Shown here: positions 20,549 to 32,495 of the stretch, in pieces
Layout of the letters: every line of letters begins with the position of its first letter
Numbering within the stretch: the first letter of the stretch is position 1
Source of the DNA: Endomychus coccineus
Taxonomy: Eukaryota; Arthropoda; Insecta; Coleoptera; Endomychidae
Length of the DNA stretch: 64,000 nucleotides
Direction of reading: 5' to 3'
NCBI GenBank assembly: GCA_958510875.1
Contig: OY294069.1
Coordinates: 181,829,112 to 181,893,111 of the forward strand
Made by a program: the position numbers and the translations under genes
The notes under the pieces: model-generated
Seen by the model: only the letters and a program-made list of their open reading frames with translations
Database searches by the model: none
Told to the model about the DNA's origin: nothing

Positions 20549-21865
20549 AATCTAATCAGCTTCTGCATTCGACTTCCCTTGAACCGAGAACAATAACGGA
20601 TATAATCGAGTTCTTTGCCTTGCGAAAGCACCATACATCGTATATTAATTATATTGATCGAGAACGAAATTCTCATAACAATAGAAAGTCCATGGAAAGA
20701 GTCATAAATTATATTACGTGAGTTGCCCTTTCGTTTATTCGCGGACGACGACATATTTTTTATATATAGACTGCTGGATTTGAAGTTTCGATATTTTAGG
20801 GCTAATAAAAAGGAAACGGAAACCATTGTAACCAACCCCCGTCCTCATGATTTTATCGATAAGCTGTTTTAGGGTGAATTCACCCTTAAGTATTCATCTT
20901 CAGTCTTGACGGTCTTTCTAATTCGCTCGTTCTGTTCCACGTGGGGGACGGATCTAGAATAAGCCCAAGGATGCATTCTGAGAATTTAGTACCTCTATGG
21001 GCACTCATGAGGGTAAATTAAAAGTGGAAGTAAGTCATCTCACGATTAAATAATTCATAATGAAACCATTCAGCTCAAAGATATCTTGTTACATCCATTC
21101 ATACTTTCGATTGAAAATTTCAAGTGAAACATGATTTATGAAATTTTTTGTAAGAAACGAAATGATTTTTGGAAAGAATACCCTCATTTTTAATTTCTAT
21201 AATTTCTCCAGCATCTGTGGTAAATTTTTCTGCTATTGTGACTTTTCACTTGCTCAGTAATCGAACGACTCGACAAATATTCCCCAATCATTGTTGAATA
21301 AATTGCTCCAATGCGTCGATAGCGAACCTTGATGATATTTTCAGCCGGTATTCATCATTCCAATGTGATTCTAAAATCATCCCACGAAATCCATTAAGTG
21401 TATTAGGATTTGCATTATTTTTGTTTAATTTTCCATCAGAATTAACATCTATCTAGATACGTAATGCGCCCGTTGATCAAAGCAACAAAGAGTGCCTACT
21501 GACGTTTTTGTAGTACGGCCAAAAATATTGAAATTGCAGCTGCGACATCTATATACTTCATAGAGTTTAAAAAAATATTAGAAACTAGTTTGTTGTTCTT
21601 GGCCAGAGACGTCGACAGTACAAGCCGACACGTCCGTTAATCATATTCAGCGTTACATCTTCTCGCTTTTCAAAGTGTTCTCTACCATTCAGACTTACTT
21701 GAATTCTCAATATACCTCCTGTTACCATTTCAATGAAGCTTCTCGTAGATTAGCGTCGATGAGTTTACTATCTACAACTAGTCCAGTCCGAGCTTTAGAT
21801 TCAAGAGTTATCGAATGATGCTCATAAATTTGTAATCAACTCGCAACAACGAAAATATTGTCCAA
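20549..21865. other. No confidently recognised gene
   Basis: The 129-codon minus-strand frame at 20446-20835 is partly the end of the tandem unit and shows no recognisable motif. The rest is AT-rich without motifs. The N-terminal part of the next transposase remnant may lie here but is not readable. Confidence 0.45.
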
Positions 21866-22345
21866 TAAATATTGTGGATAGATGAAGCCCAATTTACTCG
21901 ACGTTTATGGACGAATGAAAACCCTTATGGTATGAGATCTAGCAGTCAGTGTCAATATCTGGTTTCGCATTGACAAAAACGACATTTTTGGACCATACGT
22001 TTTACAGACTAACCGCTGTATTTCCGGAATTTTCGGAAATAATAACGAAGATATGTGAGAGAGAACAAAAGCATGTATGCGGTCTTGCTCATACGGTAAT
22101 GAGTTGGATATTCGATGAAAGATAGACTGGTAGAGGTAGTCCAGTTGGGCTACTAGGTCACCCGATCTAAGTCCTCTGGAATTTTCTGATCGGGGTTATT
22201 TGGAAGATAACGTTCATGCCACACTGGTTCTTAATAAAGGAGATCTACTAAATCGTTTTCGAACACCTTGTGGTGAAATACATTATTCGATGTCAACGTT
22301 GTTTGAAGTAAATGGATATCATTTTAACCGATATAAAATTGTCTT
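21866..22345 (+). pseudogene. Degraded Tc1/mariner-superfamily transposase
   Basis: Across three frames the plus strand reads IDEAQFTRRLWTNENPYG (first catalytic Asp, 21881-21937), IWFRIDKNDIFGPYVL, GRGSPVG, then TRSPDLSPLEF with GYLEDNVHA (third catalytic position) and LLNRFRTPCGEI. The layout matches the transposase at 56120-57153 (TDEDTFTR, GRG, ARSPDLTPCDF), so both belong to the same large DDE group. The second Asp motif is not readable. There are many frameshifts and stops and no inverted ends were found. Confidence 0.7.
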
Positions 22346-22454
22346 CACTTTGTAAATAGCCAAAAAATAAGGTTAGGTAAGATAAGATTTTTATTGATGC
22401 TAATATTCAATGGAGTATGTACAACACTTTATCCATATATAGAGTATAAAATAA

Positions 22455-22875
22455 CCAAAGTTTCGCTCGATTTTAAGAGATGAAGGACATCCTGGTTAAC
22501 GAAACGTCATTATTCGACTTCTCAGGTTATAACTAAGGTTGAATTCGAATTCCACACCTAAAATAATGTAAAAAACCAAAGTTTCGCTCGATTCTAAGAG
22601 ATCGAAAAAAATTTTCCATGCATATACCTTCAAAATAGTGGAAAATATGAATTTTTTATAAAAGTTGCGTAACTTCTCCAATTCGTTCTATGTGACTTTA
22701 GAACCTTACTCATACCGATTTTTAAGACTTAATCGAAGCTTAACGTAAATTATGAACCTTCCAATATGGATGACGCCACGATGCAGGACATCCTGGTTGA
22801 CAAAACGACGTTATTCGACTTCTCAGGTTATAACTAAGACTCTATTCGTATTCCCCACCTAAAATAATGTGAAAA
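22455..22875. repeat. Interleaved direct repeats
   Basis: Block 1, ccaaagtttcgctcgatt, occurs at 22455 and 22575. Block 2, an 87-bp segment starting aggacatcctggtt and including cgacttctcaggttataact, occurs at 22484-22570 and 22785-22871. The order is 1-2-1-spacer-2. This looks like a diverged tandem array of a non-coding element. Confidence 0.8.
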
Positions 22876-24539
22876 CGACACGCAGCTTATAAAATACATG
22901 AATTCAATCAAGTCGGACTATAGATTCGTACTGAAAAAAAATTCTAAATGTTTGAATGTAAATTATTGTTGAATTTCATCCTGTGTTGTATCTAAAGAAT
23001 CGCTTTCAATCAAAATAGACAACAAAACTGACTCAAACTCCGGAGCAAATTATGAGCATATCACTAAATTAATGATCTCAGCCCCCCCGTTTCTAATCTA
23101 TGAACCTGTACCGTGATGGATAACTCAATAAGGCACACACGTTTCACCGAAATGAAACAATTAATTTCGGAGAACGTTCAGGCTTAATTACTCAACAGTG
23201 AAAACCCTTCATCACAGACTACACTACGTAAGTTTTACGATTGCGGAGAGAATGGTCTTTACGTTTACAATCTTCAATATAGAGAGGCTGTTATATCCTA
23301 CGATACTTACGTACATACGATGCATTGAATGAATTTTACAACTACATCAAGAATTCCATTATATACTGATCTACAACCGCTGAATAATGACTAGTTCATA
23401 TATACCAGAACAAAAATTGTATCACCTGAACCCTTCTTACAAATACCCTCTAGATGCAATCTAGAGAGTATTGGTCTTTCCCAAAAAAACAAAATAAGAA
23501 TATAAAAAAGAATGAGGATTGATTAATGGCGTAGGCAATATAATTAAAGTGATAACGCTGTAATAATCCGAGAAATTAGAACTTGAAATACTTCACTTTA
23601 ATTCGAAATGAAGTTTTATAAAGTATTATATCTTGATAGAACGTACGTGATATCAGGCAGGCTTAGCTACGATCTGTATAATCACCTTTAGAAAAAAAAG
23701 AGAGTTCTTCACCACCTACTCGTTCAGTATAGCCTCGAAATTTTCAGGAAAAATTCTTATGCCTATCTTCTCTCCGAAAATTCCACCGTTTCCTCACACA
23801 CAATGTTCTTCGAGCATTATAGGTTTTCTCTCGAGTAGTTAATATACGAAAAACCTAATATACATGTAATGCTAATATCAGATTAAAACCAAACGTTATT
23901 TATATATGTAATTTGCTGAAACTAGCCAGCCTTGATATTGCATTGTACATATAATTACTATTCATTTTGAAGAACGTAATTTGTCATCGAAAATACGTAA
24001 TTCACTTGTTAACCACATTAAACTCTCCTTTGTCTCATAATACACCGGCAAGACCATTGGCTGATCATTTTTTTTACAAACTAAACATAGGTTTGAGTCA
24101 AAGTGTTCTGCGTCTAACTCGAGCTATATAAGAATATATTAATAAATATAATCTATTCATTGCACATTATATATAGAATCCAACATTCCCTTTCTAAGTT
24201 TTGGGCTCACATTGTAATTGACTGCTAGTTTGTGACTAATTGGATGGTTAGAATAAGTTTGTTTGGGAATTGTTCCACAGTGTATTTTTCGGTGGAGCGT
24301 TCATTCATAAAATAATAGGGGTTCAACATGAAGTAAAAACCAGTTCAATATTAAAAAAGGAAAAGTCACTCAACACAAGAAATAAAAGGATTAATCGTCG
24401 TTCAATCAGATCTAAATAAAATATGGATCTTTATTGTTTCCCAACCAAAACGGTTTAACACTTCTTCTAAAAATTTGCTCCTCGACTAGCTACCAAAGAA
24501 TTCACATCTTGTCAAGTGATACTAATTGTTCTTAAACAA
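22876..24539. other. Gene-free AT-rich stretch
   Basis: No coding motif on either strand. Confidence 0.55.
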
Positions 24540-25060
24540 GATTTAAATATGCGCAATTTCCAAGGGGGGCTCTCCTTTGTCACCCATAGGGCTTCTATGT
24601 GGTGGCGTTCTGTACTGTTCTCATTTGAATGTCCACAACGCACTTTTTCCCTCTTCTTATATCTTCAAGATGTTGTACGAATGCACGAGCACAGATATTT
24701 TGCAGAAAACTACTGAGGATATGGAAGATCCTATTAAAAATGTTGGAATGTGGGTATCAAAGATCTCTAGTCCATTTTTGTCTACAATCTTTGATCAATC
24801 GCTTACTGATATAGCAGAGGTTCGAAAATATCTCCTTGTGATACTCCTATCTATGCAATTGTGCATTCTAGCTCCAATTCCAATACGAGTGATCTCATTC
24901 AACAGTCAACGATCGAAGGATGCTCAATGGGAAACTTCGAACAGTATATCATCAATCTACGCAGTAAGCATTGCTCCAGCTTTTTTTCTCGTTCTGCGCA
25001 TCGGTCCGTGGGAGGACTAGCGAACGAAATAATGAATGAGAAGAAGCATCAGTAATGAAT
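24540..25060 (+). mobile_element. Probable LINE reverse transcriptase fragment
   Basis: The plus strand reads GGSPLSPIGLL, close to the PQGSPLSP motif B of some LINE enzymes. It then reads YECTSTDILQKTTEDMEDPI and NVGMWVSK, which resemble the YADD-downstream segment (a short Y-x-x-S/T run, then a helix ending WVSK). The YADD itself is altered to MLYE. Downstream, QYIINLRSK and CSSFFSR may be the LxxLRxK thumb region. The match is by spacing and a few residues, so it is tentative. Confidence 0.4.
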
Positions 25061-25479
25061 TCTGGCAAGTAATCAAGTTTTCTCTATGACAGACCGCACT
25101 GAAAGGAATTCATTAGTATGTTATAACTTACGATTTCCAATTAGGTCTCACGATGATTAATCGAACTCACGACGCCTCTCGCAGGTAGCAGAAACAACAC
25201 ACATATTACTATTTACACAAACATTCAAAATATGAATCAAGCTGACGAATATTCTGGCTTAGAACGGAAAAGGCATCATTATCGAGTCACTATTTATGAA
25301 TTGGCTACGATTGCAAATTATCAACTAGAGCATTCAGTAAGATCTGGAAGGAATTGATTCAATATTAGATGGGAATCATAGTTTTGCAATAAATGTAATA
25401 TGGTCATAGTCTTCTTACTAAAAGTCATCATACATTATTCCAAAAAAAAAGAATTCATAATATTCTTGTAAAGTTTCGA

Positions 25480-25570
25480 ATTATTAGCGAATCATGGAAA
25501 AGAACAACAAGAGGGGACCCAGCAACTATCCTTGAAGTACATCCGGCTTTGCACTAATGAATAAGATTTA
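25480..25570 (-). mobile_element. Short LINE motif B remnant
   Basis: The minus strand reads DVLQG, a stop, LLGPLLLFFSM, resembling VPQGSILGPLLFLLF of LINE reverse transcriptases. Only this block can be recognised. Confidence 0.35.
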
Positions 25571-25799
25571 TAACGCTGTCTCTCTCTCGCTCTCATTACA
25601 TCAAGAGAACCCTGACACGTTGAAGTTTAGAAAAGAATAGAATAGGTCTTCATTCGATTAGACCTTTACAGCGTAGAATAAGTCAATGGGTTACACATAT
25701 GTTAATGAAATAATTCAATACGATCATATAAAAAAAAACTTAGAATTTGGTTGTGTTCGTAGAACTAATTTTTAGATTATCAACTTCTACTTCTATCAA

Positions 25800-26050
25800 T
25801 GATAGTTCCTTAGCTTTCTACGTTCAATCTCATATAGTTATCTGTGAACCACTGTTGCATTTTTAGAATATTGTCCTGAATATCATATTAAAGTTGGTAC
25901 CTAGTGTTGCCTTGTACGACCCTCAAGTTGTCATCTGCAAACTGTACAGCTTTACCATTTTTTTTCAATTTCGGGAAACTCATTTACGCATAATATGAGC
26001 AAGTGACCTCATTGTAGATCCTTGAGGTACTCCCGCTTCAGGACACACCC
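25800..26050 (-). mobile_element. LINE reverse transcriptase core fragment
   Basis: The minus strand reads AGVPQGSTMRSLAHIM (motif B) and, in another frame, VQFADDNLRVVQGN (FADD, bases 25930-25941) followed by QQWFTDNYMRLN. These are motifs B, C and the following W-F-x-x-N-x-L-x-x-N block in the correct order and spacing for a Jockey/CR1-like enzyme. Frameshifts separate them. Confidence 0.65.
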
Positions 26051-26690
26051 ATGAGGGTACAGGTTAATTTCGAACTTGCCCGGGTCAAAGTAGACGAAGA
26101 GGCTGACTCACTGGCCCAAGAAGGAGCACGTGGGGCCTTAATTGGTCCATAAACCTTCAGTGGTATCGCGAAAGTGCTGCGCAATTCATATAACTGTACA
26201 TAGATGAAAAGTCAATCTGCAGAATGGTCAAACAAGGCGCCAAGAATAAGACAGGTCGAAGAGCCTATCAAAGAACTAACGCCAAAATGCACAGAGTACC
26301 TTCTAAGCTAGAATAGAAGATCAACTAAAATTATGATTAGACTCCTAACAGGGCATTGCAGAGTCAACAAACACGTGAACAATATCGGACTGGCAGATAC
26401 AACCTTATGCAGATTCTGCCAGGAAGACGAGGAGATCTCAGTACACATTCTGTGCTACTGCAAAGGCATAACAAAGCTGAAGTTCTTAACGATATAAAAG
26501 GAAAAACTACAAACCTCCCATTATATGGAAGACTCAAGCTCTGACCATGAAGTCTATTAATGAAGATGGGTCTAGGCAGAGTACTCTAACATAACAAGAG
26601 GGCATCATACACTATAGATCTGCAAAGGCCGTGGCTCCTAGCCCACAAGCCCCTTACAATCAATCTATCTATCTATAACTCTGTGATATG
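26051..26690 (+). mobile_element. LINE 3' end with zinc motif (family of 62.9 kb)
   Basis: The plus strand reads ADSLAQEGARGALIGP (end of RNase H), then TEYLLS, NRRSTKIMIRLLTGHCRVNK, NIGLADTTLCRFCQEDEEIS and VHILCYCKG, a CX2C...HX4C zinc motif. The same order and many identical residues occur at 62890-63310. The 3' UTR (gatctgcaaaggccgt, cataacaagagggcat) also matches 63310-63545, and the tail is (ATCT)n. Several stops interrupt it. Confidence 0.85.
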
Positions 26691-27603
26691 TTGCCAACTG
26701 TAAAAATAACTATATCTGGCTTAACGAAGATTGTGCGGCACTTACTTAGGGAAGTGAATTGGTTGTAAAAGAAACGAAGTGTGACATCATAACATTCTTA
26801 ACGTAAAAATACCCTATATGTAGGTATTGGTCGAAGAAAATGTTTTGTTCATTCAGTGTCACAATTCTGTCATTACTTTTGTCCTTAAATTCATGACCGT
26901 ATTTGACACATTTTCTAATACCAAGATTCGAAAAAACGTTATTCCGTTAGGGGTGAATAATCATTCACATTCAACCATAATGATATGAGTTTTTTCCGTA
27001 TGTGGACATTTTTAGAAACAGTTTAGCAGTTCCTATTTTCTGTGAAATGAATCGCTCTCGGCATACAGCCATACCCAATTAATTTCGCATTGTTAATCGT
27101 GTCATTGCTTGCAGAATGCCATCCATTTTGATTACACCTAGGCCGTGTGGTTTGCGATAATAACACAAAATCGCGATCGGGTTGCCGATTAGCAAGCGTT
27201 GCAACGCGCTCAAACGTTCATGTAAATGCGCGTGCAACAACTTTATAATCGGATAATATAATTTAATTCTGGTGAAAGAGTCCCTGAAACACGTTACAAT
27301 TGAATCAACCGCAATTGCCGACGCTTTCTGTCTAGTTAGGATCGAATGGGAACACAAGAAAGGCAGGTTGGGATGAGAATTCGAGAGCACTAGAAACTGC
27401 AACAATAAGATGAAAGGTATCTAACGTTGTTTGTTCATGCATTCTCAAACAGAACCCTTTCGATTATTCCGCATAATAATTATAAACAGTTTACTCAGTT
27501 GAAACTTTATTCTGCATCTCGATTAAATATTTTCTTTTAAAAGATTTTTAATAAAATGGATATAAATATTACATTGTACACAGTAAGAGAGATTCCAGCA
27601 GTA
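26691..27603. other. No recognisable gene
   Basis: A 108-codon minus-strand frame at 27079-27405 lies in a less AT-rich block but has no motif or homologue I can name. Confidence 0.5.
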
Positions 27604-28110
27604 CATGGGGATTGCAGCCAAATATCCTTTATTTGATCTATACCGCTGTGATAAGGCCTATGGTCACCTATGTTGCTGTCATGTGGTGAACGGGGACAAC
27701 GACTTGTATGTCCCAGCGGTCATTGCATCGACTGCAGCGGCTTGCATGCGTAGGTATATTGAGTGGTATGAGGTAGGCTCCAACGAGGGCTTTTGCCGAA
27801 TTACCACCTCTACACTTATATATAAAAGCTGAGGCCATGCGAATGGCATATAGGTTAAAAGGCCTAGGTCACTGGACCAAAATGCACTACCCTCGTGGAC
27901 GCTCAGCGATTTTGAGTGAGGCAATCTCTAAATGCCCCATATTAGAAATGAAGCAAGATAGCATGATTCCTGCTATATGACTCACTTCTCCCAAAATCCT
28001 TATCTCTGAGAGAAGAGATTGAAGCGACGAAACTCTCGCACTGGCCCTACTGCCACCAGTTGGGCACGTATGGTTCAGAGACACATCTTCAATCTCTACG
28101 ACGGAGAATC
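27604..28110 (+). mobile_element. LINE thumb/connection fragment (similar to 48.6 kb)
   Basis: Reads WGLQPNILYLIYTAVIRPM, a decayed MWW motif, HRLQRLACVGILSGMR, then LPPLHLYIKAEAMRMAYRLK, RSAILSEAISKCPILEMKQD, LTSPKIL and LALLPP. The second half closely matches the minus-strand LINE at 48.5-48.8 kb (AISKCPILELKQDSMIPAI, LTSPKILMP). It is the segment between reverse transcriptase and RNase H in R1/LOA-like elements. Stops and a frameshift are present. Confidence 0.85.
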
Positions 28111-28199
28111 ATCCTTCGAAGGTAGGTAATGGAGATTGAAGAACGAAATGGGGTGATCAACATTCTTACTGATGAGGACGATACTTTAAGCAGAAATCA

Positions 28200-28525
28200 G
28201 TAAGATGACGGGTACTGACATCATGTTTTTCCTTGGATGTGACTCCAACGTCCACAAGATGATTTAGGGCAGCACGGACACCAACCAGAGCGGAGAGCAA
28301 TATTTAGGATTTATGCTTAAGCCTTAGTGTAGTAAACATAGTGGATTTATCTCACGTTTATAATAAGGATAAGAAAAGAAGTATTAGATATTGTAGTAAG
28401 TACACAGAATCAGAAAGTGATAAGCTGGGAGGGGGGTGTATCGAGTGAACCTCTTCTATCTGATCACAGTATAACTTTGTATAAGTATCAGACTGACCCT
28501 AAACCTTCAAAAGGAATTTAACAAT
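28200..28525 (+). mobile_element. LINE AP-type endonuclease fragment
   Basis: Reads FLGCDSNVHKMI then GSTDTNQSGEQYL, matching GCDANAHH-x-x-WGSTDTNxRGE of LINE endonucleases. After several stops comes WEGGVSSEPLLSDHSI, corresponding to the W-x-VS-x-E-x-x-SDH motif with the catalytic SDH intact. It lies downstream of the thumb fragment at 27.6 kb, the reverse of the order in an intact element, so it must come from a separate or rearranged copy. Confidence 0.75.
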
Positions 28526-28534
28526 GGAATGTGG

Positions 28535-28645
28535 CATAGGGAATGGTATTGAAATTTTTCTCGAAAGTTTGGAAGCTGTAGGTATCAAGAAAGACGGTAG
28601 AAAAAAATTCGGCAGATCTCGAGTATAATAATATTTTGATTCTTC
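28535..28645 (-). mobile_element. LINE 3' tail fragment (39.6-kb family)
   Basis: Shares tttttctcgaaagtttgga and gagtataataatattttgat with 35.1 kb, and the first block with 39.66 kb. Only about 100 bp remains. Confidence 0.5.
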
Positions 28646-29152
28646 TTAGTCATCCTATGTATTTTAAATGTTTACTGTACTATTAGAGGAATTCAGGCAT
28701 GTTAAGCTGTATTTTCAAGACAAGTTCTATACCACTTATGTACTCTGGGAACAAATGAATTCTATTTTATAGTAGCTCGCAATAAGTATAATTGAACGCA
28801 ATTCTGGGTTCATATTCTTTGAAAATTGAGGCGATGTGCAGTTAGTTATTTGTGGATTTGAACGTGTTGCAGGATAGTTTATTAGTCTGGAGAAATAGAG
28901 GATAAGCTGGTATGTAAAGCTCACGGAGATGGATAGTGGAAACGAACACACATATACTTTATGTCAGATCAATAGGGAATTCGTATGTTCCTTTTCCGTT
29001 TTCTTCCGAGAATGGGAATAACTTTGCTGCTCGGTTATCTCATATAAGACTCGACATGTAGATTGTTTACAGGTTTATCAATATTAAATTGAGTTGTCTG
29101 TTACTTCGTGGTATTCCATTATAAGCATAAAACAAGTTAACTTCTAACTTGT
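28646..29152. other. No recognisable gene
   Basis: AT-rich, no motif. Confidence 0.55.
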
Positions 29153-29702
29153 TTATTCGTCTACATTAATGTTGTCGCGTTCAAAACAGTCCCCATTAGA
29201 TATTATGCACTTGTGCCAGCGTTTCTTCCAATCCTCGAAACACTTCTTAAACTCGATCTTTGGGATAGCCTTCAGCTCTTTCAGCGATGCGCTTCTAATG
29301 TCATCTATGCTTGTAAAACGATGGTTCTTTAAGGTTCTCTTTATTTTTGGAGGTGGGATGAAGTCACACGGATCCATGTCTGGCAAATATGGGGGCTGGG
29401 GCATCGTTACAGTATTGTTTTTGGCCAAAAATTCACGCAATGAAGTTTGAGCAGGTGCATTATCATGCAAAAGCCATGAATTGTTTTTCCACAAATCCGG
29501 GCGTTTTTTTCGGATTGCTTCACGCAAACGGTGTTCTAACCATTTCTTCCATTTTTTCCACGTTTTCATCGGTTGTTGATGTGCTGGGGCGTCCGGAGCG
29601 TTCGTCATCTTCAACATCTTCACGGCTATTTTGGAAACACTTACACCACTGATAAACTCTTGTTTTAGTCATAGCAGACTCACCACAGGTCTTTGTCAAC
29701 AT
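29153..29702 (-). pseudogene. Mariner transposase with large internal deletion
   Basis: The N-terminal part reads GESAMTKTRVYQWCKCFQNS and REDVEDDERSGRPSTSTTDE, the helix-turn-helix and linker of irritans/SETMAR-type mariner transposases. It then jumps, with a frame change, to REAIRKKRPDLWKNNSWLLH, DNAPAQTSLREFLAKN and PPYLPDMDPCDF, then FKKCFEDWKKRWHKCI to the stop. Second (HDNA) and third (DPCD) catalytic Asp positions remain; the middle with the first Asp is missing. A repeated TWKKWKKW-type sequence lies at the joint. No terminal inverted repeats could be recognised. Confidence 0.92.
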
Positions 29703-30292
29703 TTCATATACTTCGTTACACTTTATTTAATTTTTTACGCAAAATTTGATACAAATTTTTTGATCCATTTCCTTTAAAAAACGAAAATTGCCAAGCTCAT
29801 AAAAGATACACAGATCACAGATAGTAGTGCAAAAGGTTCATAATTATTAGGAAGCTGTTGATGCTTCAGGAGATGCTTTACCGGAAGAACTTCAACCACT
29901 GTTGTATTGGTTAGAACATAATTACATAGGACGTACGAACAGGTATGTTTTTTCATTTTAAATATGTAAATAAGTGGATATTTATTATACAGAGCTCTAT
30001 ATTATATACTTATTATGTAGATGCAGATATACGTATCATAAACCTTTATTTTAGAATACCTCAGCCTCAGACTCCTTAGAGCTTCCGCACACAATCACGA
30101 TTTGTAAATACATGTAGAAAAATACATAACATAAGAATGTATCAGATTCAGAATTCTTTTATTTATCAATATATACAACGACGAATAGGCCGCCGACGAA
30201 TCGGCGACGACGGATTGCCCTAGATCCATACAAATATCTAGGTAATATAGAAGGGATGAGAATGTATAAACGAAAACGCAATTTATCAAATT
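29703..30292. other. No recognisable gene
   Basis: AT-rich. Presumably contains the 5' end of the mariner, not identifiable by eye. Confidence 0.5.
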
Positions 30293-30480
30293 GCAGTTTA
30301 TCTTCTGCTGATGTTAATAACCTCTTTTTGCATTATTATCCCCAAGTAGTATTCAAATAGGCACATTTTAATTCATGATTTAGTTTACTCTGATGATAGC
30401 TACGTGGTAGCCAAAAGGTCCTCAGTACTTTAACGGTATTTTTAGTAGATAAGGGTGAATATTTCTTGTTCAAAGTGTCA
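30293..30480 (+). mobile_element. Dispersed ~170-bp repeat with hammerhead-like motif
   Basis: Matches, in reverse complement, 62012-62190 over its whole length (aataggcaca, attcatgatttagtttactc, aacggtatttttagt, gataagggtgaat). A shorter match lies at 40190-40310. The shared core resembles a hammerhead ribozyme. Confidence 0.75.
30384..30430 (+). ncRNA. Degenerate hammerhead-like motif
   Basis: Order ACU, CUGAUGA, U, AGCUAC-GUG-GUAGC, C, then CAAAA where GAAA is expected, GGUCCUC, AGU. Helix II (GCUAC/GUAGC) is intact, ACU/AGU can pair as a short helix I, and GG/CC would form helix III. The C before AAA instead of G should impair cleavage. The same extra U after CUGAUGA is seen in the PLE motifs at 2.7 and 8.7 kb. 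Confidence 0.4.
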
Positions 30481-31599
30481 TAGTGTATCCACAGTGTGAA
30501 CTCATACTTTTTAGTTGACCTGTTTACTACTTAATTCTATTCTACCCAATTTTCGTTCATTGAAGGCAATTTGTTGAGCTTACGTATTCGTTCTGAAGTT
30601 ATATCATCATATCATTCTCCCATCTATACTTGATTGACGCTCATTCCGTTGTTACGGGTCAATGTGCTGCTTATATCCATCGATTCGCTTCATCTCAATA
30701 ATTGACATCTTCGGGAAACGCCACGTATCTCTCAAAGTTACACGCACGCTCCCATAAGTAAAGCATTATGTGAAATCGAAACTATCACCGGTTAGCGATA
30801 AGACACTTTGACGTGTGAGTTAGCGATGTGCCAAGCTTTTAGCCGTTACCGTCCAAAAAAGTGACATGTTAACGAAGTTTATTATAAATTGATGCATTAG
30901 ATCGCGTGAGGGATCTATTAAAAAGGGAACGTTCGATCCGTTAAGAATGACGAGAGGATATGAAGGAGATTCCTCTTGTGGAGGATGGTTTTAAAAGTTA
31001 CCTGGTTTGTTATTGAACGAAACCGTTCTAGTTTTACCGAGTGCATTATAATGCCTTTCCGGATATGGGTTTCATGTATAAATGATGAATCGACGGAGCA
31101 GGTTAAATTGATGTTGCACTGAAAACCCATGAGAAGGATCGTTAATTGGTCCTATGATCCTCTAATTAGGACACCTGATGTGAGGGCTTATTGAATCCAC
31201 ACAGTCACTATTGGGCCTCGATGTACGCCCATTGGATGTAGCAAATAGATCACCAACACCGCTGGACATGTGGGGTACGGTATTATCAATGGCTACATAA
31301 TTGGTCCATACTTTTTTGATTAAGAGCAGTGTAACAGGTGAGAATTACTAACACTTCCTTTGGCCCGTCCTTCCAGTTCTATTCAAAAATGAGACCTGGA
31401 CAGGTAGATGTTGTTTGTCCCCATTTTCCGAACAAAGTGGAATTATTTTAAACGGAACATAGATGACAGGTGGATCACTTGATGAGCAAAATCCGACCGT
31501 GTATCCTCTTCGTGGTATACATTGGGTAGCACTGATACCTACCATGGTTAACGAAACAAATGGTCTACAACAACAGCGATGGTAGACTAAATTGAACAC
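30481..31599. other. No recognisable gene
   Basis: Several short frames but no motif. The minus-strand frames at 30918 and 31348 are not recognised. Confidence 0.5.
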
Positions 31600-32495
31600 A
31601 TACTACACGCTTCTGACAACAAATATGTTGGCCAAGTTGCTTGTAGCGACTTAATTGAAGCCTTCGATAGTGTAAATCACGATATACTATTAACAAAATC
31701 ACAATACTATGGAATTCGAGGAATTTTACTAGAAATAATGAAATCCTACCTTATGTATAGGAGTCAATACGTAAACTCGAGTTACCGAAAATTGAGTCTA
31801 AGTAAAACCAACACCGGTGTACCACAAGGTTCTGTGTAAGGACCGATGCTGTTATTAATTTATATCTTTGTAAAAGACTAAGATAATGCTGTTATTCTTT
31901 AAGATCTTCGGTAGGTACCTGCAGTCAGAACATTCTATAAACCGTCTATCATGCTAACTTTCATTTTGTAATGAGATACAATATTATAAATTGGGGTTCC
32001 TATTCTTCCTCTGATAAGGTATCTATATTCCAAAAGTATTCAATACGTACTTTGTCTGGTATTCAGGTTAGAGAATCATGTAGATTAATTTATTTTACCA
32101 CCTATGTATATGAATTATGTCGTCTTATTCATAACAATCGAACATATTTTCTAGGAGCTGTGTAGTTAGTGATTATGATACACGCAATAATTCTAATTTC
32201 ATTCCTGATCAGTATATAACTGCCTTATATCAAAAGAACTTCTCTTATAATGGTTGTAAATACTATAGTACTCTCCCACAGTATATAACAGAGCTAAAGA
32301 GATTTTATGAATTTAGAAAACATTTGAAAAAATATTTATTGGATAAAAACTCCCATCATGCTGATGAATTCCTTTTGTGATAGTAAATTAAATTTTGTAT
32401 TTCATTTTCATTCTATCGTGACACATATGCCAACTACAATGTACAATTTTGTAATTCCATTGGTTGTTTGTAAATAAAGTTTTATTCTATTCTAT
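31600..32495 (+). mobile_element. LINE reverse transcriptase and C-terminus, internal deletion
   Basis: Reads CSDLIEAFDSVNHDILLTKS (motif A, catalytic Asp changed to S-D-L), YYGIRG, SYLMYRSQYV, then GVPQGSV-stop-GPMLLLIYI. After about 100 bp it resumes as RYNIINWGSYSSSDKVSIFQ, SGIQVRESCRLIYF, then SDYDTRNNSNF and GCKYYSTLPQYITELKRFYE. The YADD block between is deleted. The 3' end has aataaagttttattctatt. The style is Jockey/CR1-like without RNase H. Confidence 0.85.

Noticed and set aside
20446..20835. 129-codon minus-strand frame
   Set aside because: It starts inside the third tandem unit and reads without any recognisable motif; likely chance.
27079..27405. 108-codon minus-strand frame
   Set aside because: No motif, signal peptide or membrane pattern that I trust; kept only as an unexplained stretch.
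29169..29652. Plus-strand frames of 87-93 codons
   Set aside because: Antisense to the mariner transposase remnant.
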